Shown one piece after another: positions 7,601-11,634 of a stretch of DNA of 12,327 nt. A program made the position numbers and the translations under genes. The DNA comes from Nitrospinota bacterium. Lineage in GTDB: Bacteria; Nitrospinota; Nitrospinia; UBA9942. Numbering within the stretch: the stretch's first letter is position 1; every line of letters starts with the position of its first letter. Under the pieces are notes generated by a model. The model saw nothing but the letters and a program-made list of their open reading frames with translations. It did not search any database and was not told the origin of the DNA. The DNA lies in assembly GCA_016200365.1 (NCBI GenBank), contig JACQEW010000041.1, forward strand, positions 1 to 12,327, given 5' to 3'.

Positions 7601-7971
7601 GGGATGGGGAGGTCTCAAAGGGGGGGGAGGGGGGATTTGTTTTGGTCGGGGAGCTTGCGGGGGATAGGGCGATTATATTGGACAGTAATGGAAATATTGT
7701 CAAATCATTTGGCGGAGAAGGGACTGAAGACGGAAAGTTCCTGTGGATAGGCTCGATTACAAATGACAAAAAGGGAAATATATACATTGCCGATTTCTGG
7801 AACAGCCGGATTCAGATATTCTCAAAGGATTTTAATTTTGTATCCTCTTTCGGAAATCATGGAAGGGGTGCAGGAGAATTTGACGGTGTATCATCCCTTG
7901 CAATTACCGATGAATTCCTCTACGGCTGCGATTTTTTCAACCACAGGATTCAGAGATTTCACCTCACCTAA
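4648..7971 (+). CDS. Large double NHL-propeller protein with helical middle domain
   Basis: The 1107-residue protein has no signal peptide or clear membrane helix. Six NHL repeats (near 22-50, 68-94, 120-150, 189-215, 236-261, 283-307) with the pattern P-x-GIAxDxxGNxYVAD-xxNHRIQxF form one six-bladed propeller. Residues about 310-800 are charged and mostly helical, with no family I recognise. Six more NHL repeats (826-851, 873-898, 920-945, 961-1012, 1032-1058, 1081-1104) form a second propeller. NHL propellers bind proteins, RNA or other ligands; the ligand here is unknown. The gene is studded with in-frame repeats at 4933, 5031, 5584, 6139, 6394, 6728/6779, 7034 and 7549, and its stop codon lies inside another. 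An in-frame TAA at 4642-4644 fixes 4648 as the first possible ATG. It is divergent from the secretion genes; a link to them or to the radical SAM genes is unproven. Confidence 0.88.
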   Translation: MKEDIRYIGEFRYKDKELSPPSGIAMDNSGNIIISDEFNHRIQIYDAAGSLINSIGKKGNGEGEFYYPKGIAVDSEGSFYVADCWNHRVQKFSRGTHESGSWKFLSSFGSYGDAQGSFNEPYDIAIYKVGSREERIFVLDRCNHRIQVFDKNAALRGIIGQRGTVIEEELAELFDTPPTLFSFPAFEFPTGLALDSEGNIYVADSGNHRIVKLKSDGKVLLTLGQKGSSAEEFQYPHDIAIDDKDTIFVSDLNNNRIQAFTPDGDLSFSIDTGKDNSDKIASPTALSIDNQGRLYAGMGFDPRILIYEYEINDRRQKTEDRGQKTVDISSIVKEIREVEEEIIKIKDERIGFSEDYIARQIKKENDILNPLNDDVVFDETLYSYEKKDRSIIRDMRHKLLIHKRLVTKSCDLLSQDNENIIKDYISLLISESRFLLSLLEERRNYENEAEGFFRDESKSKEENWKGFKIAIRKSDIMQDILPHIFYSLNLLMTYIKKFSIFNFQFSIFEERYTFAKIILYSSGIWDYILQIEENIKELMGMAGEDVPLAEDEGNKPLPILNLPITLTLADLTGAIFMEGRAIANWQLAVGNRQQAIANRQPPIANCQLPTANCFEAMESLKVKLEKLLQEREKIGEDTIKIENSLARLPVREEKMRLPVLNNSLLIGFHDRINHRQIGELLTAYQILSSMLIGIVSLSNLSDKETDKKIPVVSEANLSEIMKFNEAQIALTSKIKKQGHEEEGRYKAELDRLIFSLNSDKDKQIELKNAIFRISHRTGFAHLYSKRIRGSLTLYRQSSKLKAQSPKLKFDMSFGNYGKGKGEFNLPASIAVDKSGNLYVNDQNNHRIQKFDRDGKFILSFGGFGSMEGRFKIPVWVELDRDGNLLVSEWLNNRIQRFSPDGEFISSFGRQGSGVGEFNRPSGIVVDKDGFIYVADLGNKRIQKFSHDGKHISSLGKDTFKEPYAVCIIPPPPPLTSPFSPPFEGGDGEVSKGGEGGFVLVGELAGDRAIILDSNGNIVKSFGGEGTEDGKFLWIGSITNDKKGNIYIADFWNSRIQIFSKDFNFVSSFGNHGRGAGEFDGVSSLAITDEFLYGCDFFNHRIQRFHLT
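4933..4948. repeat. In-frame hairpin in NHL gene
   Basis: ACCCAC-GAAA-GTGGGT is a perfect 6-bp stem with a GAAA loop, translated within SRGTHESGSWKF (residues 93-104). It sits between blades two and three of the first propeller and lengthens the loop, as an inserted palindrome would. Confidence 0.5.
5031..5046. repeat. Short GGGAGTC heptamer array
   Basis: About 2.3 units of the 7-mer GGGAGTC are read as KVGSREE (residues 128-134) in the third blade of the first propeller. The same unit occurs in four copies at 8502-8529 in another gene. Confidence 0.5.
5584..5618. repeat. GACAGAA heptamer array, five units
   Basis: Five consecutive 7-mers (GACAGAA or GACAGAG) encode RRQKTEDRGQKT, exactly at the junction between the first propeller and the helical middle region. 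Thirty-five bases is not a multiple of three, but the surrounding frame is open. Confidence 0.75.
6139..6166. repeat. TTTTCAA heptamer array, four units
   Basis: Four perfect copies of TTTTCAA plus a partial fifth encode KFSIFNFQFSIFEE (about 497-510) in the helical middle region. This is an aromatic, beta-prone patch in an otherwise charged helical segment. Confidence 0.8.
6394..6484. repeat. 13-unit heptamer array with inverted halves
   Basis: Thirteen 7-mers run without a phase break. After a first GCCAATT come five units of GGCAATT type (GGCAATT, GGCAGTT, GGCAATA, GGCAACA, GGCAATT), then seven of GCCAACY/GCCAATT type. The two halves are roughly reverse complements, so the 91-bp tract can form a large hairpin. 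It is read as a 7-residue periodic peptide with ANRQPPI and ANCQLPT units (about 582-613). It lies in the middle region of the NHL protein. Confidence 0.85.
6728..6800. repeat. Pair of 22-bp direct repeats, 51 bp apart
   Basis: The 22-base blocks at 6728-6749 and 6779-6800 are identical except for a 4-base block near the middle (CTGT versus GAAG). Both begin TAGTGAGC and end CGAATCTATC. The offset of 51 bases keeps frame, giving VSLSNLS and VSEANLS. A related word, CTGAGCTTGTCGAAG, lies in the intergenic repeat near 11551-11565. Confidence 0.65.
7034..7068. repeat. AAAGCTC heptamer array, five units
   Basis: Five units (AAAGCTC three times, AAAGCCC, AAAGCTT) encode QSSKLKAQSPKLK (796-808). 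The array marks the junction between the helical middle region and the second NHL propeller. Confidence 0.75.
7549..7636. repeat. 88-bp G/C-run palindrome inside NHL gene
   Basis: The C-rich left half (7551-7588) and G-rich right half (7595-7634) form nested inverted repeats with outer ends ATCCCCCC and GGGGGGAT. The tract is translated as a proline-rich then glycine-rich peptide (about 968-996, PPPPPLTSPFSPPFEGG at its start). It interrupts the fourth blade of the second propeller between EPYAVCI and GFVLVGELAG. Confidence 0.75.
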
Positions 7972-8005
7972 ATCCTCTCCCCTCTGGGGAGAGGACGGGG
8001 TGAGG
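7962..8005. repeat. Palindrome spanning the NHL stop codon
   Basis: A perfect 10-bp stem TCCTCTCCCC (7973-7982) / GGGGAGAGGA (7986-7995) is nested in an outer CCTCACC (7962-7968) / GGTGAGG (7999-8005). The TAA stop (7969-7971) lies in the internal loop, so the last two or three residues come from the repeat. No T-run follows, so a standard terminator is unlikely, although it may slow 3' exonucleases. Confidence 0.65.
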
Positions 8006-8026
8006 GGCTAAAAACATAACTCAAGC

Positions 8027-9451
8027 ATGTCCACAATTGTCTTTGCAGCCCCTCCTCTTACCTTAGAAGAGAGATACGGAACGCTTGCCGGTGCAGGGAA
8101 TACCCTTCCTTCGATGGGACTCCTCTCCTTAGCCTCTGTAGTCAGAAAGAGCGGCTATAAGACCGCCGTGGTAGAGGCATCCTCATTAAATCTGAGTTAT
8201 GATGAAACCGTAAGACAGATATTGTCCTTTTCCCCTGATTATGTGGGCATCACTGCAACGACTGTCTCGATATTTCATGCTGCAAAATTGGCAGGGAAGA
8301 TAAAAGAAGGGAATAAAAATATAAAGGTAATTATCGGAGGCTCTCATATCACTGCTCTTACAAAAGAGACCCTTGAAATGTTCCCTGATTTCGATTTTGC
8401 CGCCGTTGGAGAGGGTGAGGAGACAATCTTAGAATTGTTAAATGCCTTCGACAATAGAGGAAGTTTTGACGATGTTAAAGGGATAGCATATAGAAAAGGT
8501 CAGGAGTCGGGAGTCGGGAGTCGGGAGTCAGAAGAAGTATATATTCAGATTAATGAGAAACAGGATTTGATAAAAGATTTAGACAGCATCCCATTCCCTG
8601 CATGGGACTTGCTGCCTGATTTCCCAAAAGCCTATCATCCTGTTGCAATCAGATGCCGCAAATATCCTGCTGCACACCTGCTTACATCGAGGGGATGCCC
8701 TCACAGGTGCATATTCTGCGATACCTCCGTCTTCAGCCGTAAATACAGGGCATTCAGTGCAGAATATATACTGGAGATGATAAAGATACTCTATAACAAA
8801 TACGGTATAAGGGAGATACTCTTTGAGGACGATGTGTTTGTAATATTCAAAAAAAGACTCGTGGAGATATGCGAGGGGCTGCTCAAGGAAAATTTAAAAA
8901 TCAGCTGGTCATGTCTCGGAAGGGTTCACGCTGTAAAACCGGATATACTGAAACTCATGAAGAAAGCCGGATGCTGGCAGATAGGATACGGCATAGAGAG
9001 CGGAGACCAGAAGATATTGGATTTTGCAAAGAAGGCGATAACACTCGAGCAGGTGGAGGAAGCGGTCAGATGGACAAAGGAGGCAGGGATTCATACAAAG
9101 GGATTTTTCATTCTGGGGTTCCCGCTTGAAACAGAAGAAAGCATAATAAATACAATAATTTTTTCAAAACGGATAATGCTCGATGACATAAGCGCCAATC
9201 TTATGACCCCTTTTCCGGGTTCGGAGATTTACAACATAGCCGATAAGTATGGAAAATTTAATAAAGACTGGTCAAAGATGAATATGCTCCAGTCAGTATT
9301 CATCCCAAATGGACTATCTGAAGATAAATTAAACTATTACAACAAAAAAATGCTCAAGGAGTTTTACTTGCGACCGAGGATAATAGGCAATTATCTCCTG
9401 CGAATGCTTGAAAACCCAAGAAATGCAGGTAATTTCAAAAGAAGAAGTTAA
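8027..9451 (+). CDS. B12-binding-domain radical SAM protein
   Basis: This 474-residue protein has an N-terminal cobalamin-binding-type Rossmann domain (about 1-145, with VIIGGSHITALTKETL near 101-116 and AAVGEGEETILELL at 126-138) and a radical SAM barrel. The [4Fe-4S] ligands are C224, C228 and C231 in SRGCPHRCIFC. FEDDVF (266-271) and YGIESGD (321-327) are further core motifs. The DxHxxG motif that supplies a lower cobalt ligand is not seen, so B12 would bind differently or not at all. Family members carry out methylations, cyclisations and other radical reactions; the substrate is unknown. A GGGAGTC heptamer array is read through at 159-169, in the linker before the barrel. The start lacks a ribosome binding site. 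The 3' end overlaps the next gene by 29 bases. Confidence 0.88.
   Translation: MSTIVFAAPPLTLEERYGTLAGAGNTLPSMGLLSLASVVRKSGYKTAVVEASSLNLSYDETVRQILSFSPDYVGITATTVSIFHAAKLAGKIKEGNKNIKVIIGGSHITALTKETLEMFPDFDFAAVGEGEETILELLNAFDNRGSFDDVKGIAYRKGQESGVGSRESEEVYIQINEKQDLIKDLDSIPFPAWDLLPDFPKAYHPVAIRCRKYPAAHLLTSRGCPHRCIFCDTSVFSRKYRAFSAEYILEMIKILYNKYGIREILFEDDVFVIFKKRLVEICEGLLKENLKISWSCLGRVHAVKPDILKLMKKAGCWQIGYGIESGDQKILDFAKKAITLEQVEEAVRWTKEAGIHTKGFFILGFPLETEESIINTIIFSKRIMLDDISANLMTPFPGSEIYNIADKYGKFNKDWSKMNMLQSVFIPNGLSEDKLNYYNKKMLKEFYLRPRIIGNYLLRMLENPRNAGNFKRRS
8502..8529. repeat. GGGAGTC heptamer array, four units
   Basis: AGGAGTC is followed by three perfect GGGAGTC units and encodes QESGVGSRES, in the linker between the B12-type domain and the radical SAM barrel. 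Confidence 0.75.
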
Positions 9452-9644
9452 AATTGCGATAAGGACAGGAGAATGCCTTCCAGCAAAGAAAGGGAGATTA
9501 GCCTTTCGCAAGAATTTTAGTTATAATGGCATGTGGAAAGGCAAATTCTATCAGGCAAAACAGGTAATGCCTATTGTAGTTGAAGATTCTGATAGATTTG
9601 TTGTTGTAACTGTGTATGTATTTTTTATTGGAGGTGTAAGATGA
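9423..9644 (+). CDS. DUF4258 domain protein, putative toxin-like partner
   Basis: From the ATG at 9423 the protein has 73 residues. It contains KKGRLAFRKNFSYNGMWKG followed by KQVMPIVVEDSDRFVVVTVYVF, the pattern of small DUF4258 proteins, which look like RelE-fold toxins. The frame is open upstream to a TTG at 9408, but MQVISKEEV is the usual beginning, so I take 9423. It overlaps the radical SAM stop (9451), and its own stop overlaps the start of the DUF2283 gene in an ATGA. This DUF4258-DUF2283 pairing recurs in bacteria and is often considered a toxin-antitoxin-like unit; toxicity is not shown by the sequence. Confidence 0.8.
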   Translation: MQVISKEEVKIAIRTGECLPAKKGRLAFRKNFSYNGMWKGKFYQAKQVMPIVVEDSDRFVVVTVYVFFIGGVR

Positions 9645-9856
9645 AGATAAAATATGACCCTCAGGTTGATGCAGCCTATATATCCTTTAAAAAAGGTCCA
9701 ACAGAGGTAACAACAATACGGTTGTCAGAAGACATCGCAGTAGATTTAGGTCCAAATGAGGAGATAGTAGGTATTGAGATTCTGGATGCCTCTGAACATC
9801 TTGGCTTTAAAAAAGAAAACCCGGAGATAGAGGTTGAAAATATAAAAGTAGCGTAG
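9641..9856 (+). CDS. DUF2283 domain protein, putative antitoxin-like partner
   Basis: The 71-residue protein is a clear DUF2283 member. MKIKYDPQVDAAYISF opens it, followed by SEDIAVDLGPNEEIVGIEIL and DASEHLG. A GGAGG (9630-9634) lies six bases before the ATG. The ATGA overlap with the DUF4258 gene implies coupled translation. Members are small beta-rich proteins commonly found beside DUF4258 proteins. Confidence 0.9.
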   Translation: MKIKYDPQVDAAYISFKKGPTEVTTIRLSEDIAVDLGPNEEIVGIEILDASEHLGFKKENPEIEVENIKVA

Positions 9857-9891
9857 AGGATTATTTCTCTTAGACTTAAGGGTGGGATGGA

Positions 9892-9906
9892 TGACAAAAT
9901 TTGTCA
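9892..9906. repeat. 15-bp palindrome after DUF2283 gene
   Basis: TGACAAA-A-TTTGTCA is a perfect inverted repeat and could be a small operator. The rest of 9857-9997 shows only a second, weaker inverted pair, TGCATTGCAT (9950-9959) and ATGCAGTGCA (9985-9994). I see no gene or terminator in this stretch. Confidence 0.35.
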
Positions 9907-9997
9907 AGGGGAAAGGGATTTCTGGATTTTTAGCCTGATATGATATATGTGCATTGCATCTATCCTCACAAATTGGCGGCATATATGCAGTGCATTT

Positions 9998-10147
9998 ATG
10001 AGCAAATTAGGTGAAATTTGACTTACCAACAAGTTGTTTGAAAAATTTATATCAGGGAAGAAAAGACTTGTAATATCTGATTTGGCATTATTTGAACTTG
10101 AAGGAGCGCCTGAATTAGAAGTCCGATGGAGGCGTTATGAAGGTTAA
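9998..10147 (+). pseudogene. Broken PIN-domain (VapC-type) toxin remnant
   Basis: One frame from ATG 9998 gives MSKLGEI, a TGA at 10019-10021, then LTNKLFEKFISGKKRLVISD and LALFELEGAPELEVRWRRYEG to the stop at 10147. The segment NKLFEKF...VISDLALFELEGAP matches the second strand and helix region of PIN-domain ribonucleases of the VapC type. The catalytic N-terminal DTS/DTN aspartate region and the C-terminal half are absent, and the frame has an internal stop. It overlaps the start of the next small gene by 11 bases. It is best read as a decayed toxin. The family call rests on about 40 residues. Confidence 0.6.
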
Positions 10148-10295
10148 AAAGTTTGATGCTGTTGAAATGAAACGCAGATTACAAAAAGAAGCCGAACAGA
10201 AGTTGTCAGCGCTTTCAAAAAAGGAGCAACTGGAGCTTTTGGCTAAAAAATTCGGACATTTAAGAAAATCGAAAAAGATTGCACATGCCTCCTAA
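10137..10295 (+). CDS. Small antitoxin-like protein beside the PIN remnant
   Basis: This 52-residue, highly charged protein (MKVKKFDAVEMKRRLQKEAE at the start, then a second helix SKKEQLELLAKKFGHL) follows a strong GGAGG at 10128-10132. The N-terminal KxFDxVEMKR pattern resembles short antitoxins encoded next to PIN-domain toxins, usually of similar length. It is intact while the adjoining toxin is broken. Predicted structure is two helices and a basic tail. Function is inferred from similarity and neighbourhood. Confidence 0.6.
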   Translation: MKVKKFDAVEMKRRLQKEAEQKLSALSKKEQLELLAKKFGHLRKSKKIAHAS

Positions 10296-10299
10296 AACA

Positions 10300-10343
10300 G
10301 CACAAACGGATAAATCCTAAATGCAATCGCACTCCGTTTGTGC
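10300..10343. repeat. 11-bp inverted repeat at the start of the SPASM gene frame
   Basis: GCACAAACGGA (10300-10310) and TCCGTTTGTGC (10333-10343) are perfect inverted copies with 22 bases between them. The hairpin covers the first possible ATG (10321) of the next reading frame, which favours a later translation start. No T-run follows. Confidence 0.55.
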
Positions 10344-11499
10344 CGGAACTGTGATGCCCCATTGCACTCTGAAAGAACGAAATGTCAAGGATACAAAGGA
10401 TTCAGCAGAAACCCTCTCTTTCAAAACCCGCCTGAAAAGGGCTGGATTTAGATTAAAGATGATTAAGGATAGGACAATAAAATTTTTAAGATGCCTCTTT
10501 AATACGCCCTCCCCAATTCCTGTTGAGGCGCAGATAGAGATAACGAATAAGTGCAATTTTACATGCCCTATGTGTCCGAGGGAGATTATGGATGTCCCGT
10601 CAATCAACATGGATTTTGGATTGTTTAAAGAGGTGGTAAAAAAACTGTCTGCCCCCCCGCTCCCCCCCTTACAAAAGGGGGGGCAAAAGGGGGTAAAGGA
10701 TTTTATTCTTACGGGATGGGGAGAGCCGCTCCTCCACCCTGATTTTTTTGAAATGGTAGATTTTATTTCCTTTATAAATCCCGATGCAAGAATCCGTTTT
10801 ACCACAAACGGGTCATTGTTGAATAAAGACATCAGGAAAAGGATTTTAAATTCAAAAGTAGAACAGGTCTCCATATCAATTGATGGATTAAATGGAGACG
10901 GAGCAACAGGGGAAGGGCACTCGGAGTCAAAAAGAATTATAGAAAATGTAACTGCCCTTGCCGGCGAAAGAAATTCTAATCCCCCCACCCCCCCCTTTAA
11001 AAAAGGGGGGCAGGGGGGATTTACTCCTTCTATTGTTTTTCAATCAACCATACACAGCAATAATCTTGAAGGATTAAAAAAACTGATAGATATTGGCGGA
11101 AAAATCGGTATTGACAGGATGAATTTAGTGAGATTGGATGTAAGAAAAACCGTCAGCCTGCGGAGACCTTCAATTGAAGATGAGGGGAGAATATTCGGGA
11201 AACTCAAAAAAACAGGAAAAGCCTCCGGACTGCCGGTATTTTTTATAAATCAGCAGGGCATGCTTTTACAAATGGCAGGACATTTTGATAGACTATGTTT
11301 TAGAACCGTAGACCATGTTTATGTGAATGTAAAGGGTGATGTTACGCCGTGCTGTAATTTAAGAAAAATGAAGATGGGAAATCTGCTTAAAGATGATATT
11401 GAAGAAATATGGCAGGGCAAAATATTCAAAAAATTCAGGGCTAATCAGCTAAAAGTCTGCAAAGGCTGCGACGCATTAAAGAGGAAACATCATCATTAA
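10321..11499 (+). CDS. Radical SAM/SPASM domain protein
   Basis: The open frame has 392 residues. [4Fe-4S] ligands are C78, C82 and C85 in NKCNFTCPMC, preceded by VEAQIEI. The barrel continues with ILTGWGEPLLHPDFF (129-143), RFTTNGSLL (159-167) and VSISIDGL (183-190). A SPASM-type C-terminus carries C326, C344-C345 (GDVTPCCNL) and C380-x2-C383, likely binding an auxiliary cluster. Such proteins modify peptides or small molecules; the substrate is unknown. Two G/C-run palindromes are read in frame as PPLPPLQKGGQKG (112-124) and PPTPPFKKGGQGG (221-233), both in loops just before beta strands. Homology begins near residue 60 and a hairpin covers the first ATG, so M47 (10459) is a plausible true start; I keep the longest frame because no ribosome binding site decides it. 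Confidence 0.85.
   Translation: MQSHSVCAGTVMPHCTLKERNVKDTKDSAETLSFKTRLKRAGFRLKMIKDRTIKFLRCLFNTPSPIPVEAQIEITNKCNFTCPMCPREIMDVPSINMDFGLFKEVVKKLSAPPLPPLQKGGQKGVKDFILTGWGEPLLHPDFFEMVDFISFINPDARIRFTTNGSLLNKDIRKRILNSKVEQVSISIDGLNGDGATGEGHSESKRIIENVTALAGERNSNPPTPPFKKGGQGGFTPSIVFQSTIHSNNLEGLKKLIDIGGKIGIDRMNLVRLDVRKTVSLRRPSIEDEGRIFGKLKKTGKASGLPVFFINQQGMLLQMAGHFDRLCFRTVDHVYVNVKGDVTPCCNLRKMKMGNLLKDDIEEIWQGKIFKKFRANQLKVCKGCDALKRKHHH
10651..10696. repeat. G/C-run palindrome, in frame
   Basis: A run of C (10652-10668, with one G and one T) pairs with G-runs (10677-10683 and 10689-10693) around TTACAAAA. It is translated as PPLPPLQKGGQKG between the first helix and second strand of the radical SAM barrel. 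Confidence 0.7.
10979..11020. repeat. G/C-run palindrome, in frame
   Basis: ATCCCCCCACCCCCCC and GGGGGGCAGGGGGGAT flank TTTAAAAAA, a near-perfect 42-bp palindrome. It is translated as NPPTPPFKKGGQGGF in the same SPASM-family gene, before the strand PSIVFQSTI. Confidence 0.75.
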
Positions 11500-11513
11500 C
11501 AAAGGCTTATTTA

Positions 11514-11606
11514 GACAGGATAGACAGCCCCTGATAGCTGCATTCAGGGGCTGAGCTTGTCGAAGAATTGTTTTTTAACTTATTTTTTAATCCTGTTAAT
11601 CCTGTC
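11514..11606. repeat. Nested intergenic repeat
   Basis: GACAGGAT (11514-11521) is inverted relative to AATCCTGTT and AATCCTGTC (11589-11606). Between them lies a perfect 10-bp hairpin, CAGCCCCTGA (11525-11534) / TCAGGGGCTG (11544-11553), followed by AGCTTGTCGAAG. This looks like one dispersed repeat inserted in another. A T-run (11571-11576) lies 17 bases after the stem, too far for a standard terminator. It fills the gap between the SPASM gene and the next radical SAM gene. Confidence 0.55.
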
Positions 11607-11634
11607 AAAACATGGAATTTCCTTGTCATTAAAA

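Noticed and set aside
7962..8005. Palindrome after the NHL gene as an intrinsic terminator
   Set aside because: No T-run follows the stem, and the structure matches the dispersed repeat style of this genome.
9942..10013. Short plus-strand frame beginning MIYVHCIYPHKL
   Set aside because: It has only 24 codons, no ribosome binding site and no resemblance to a known N-terminus, and it overlaps a weak inverted repeat.
10019..10021. TGA in the PIN remnant as selenocysteine or tryptophan recoding
   Set aside because: Essential N-terminal and C-terminal PIN parts are missing as well, and no SECIS-like structure is evident; decay explains it better.
10317..10988. Long open frame on the minus strand opposite the SPASM radical SAM gene
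   Set aside because: It is the antisense of a well-supported enzyme with cysteine motifs, shows no recognisable domain, and is kept open partly by the G/C-run palindromes.
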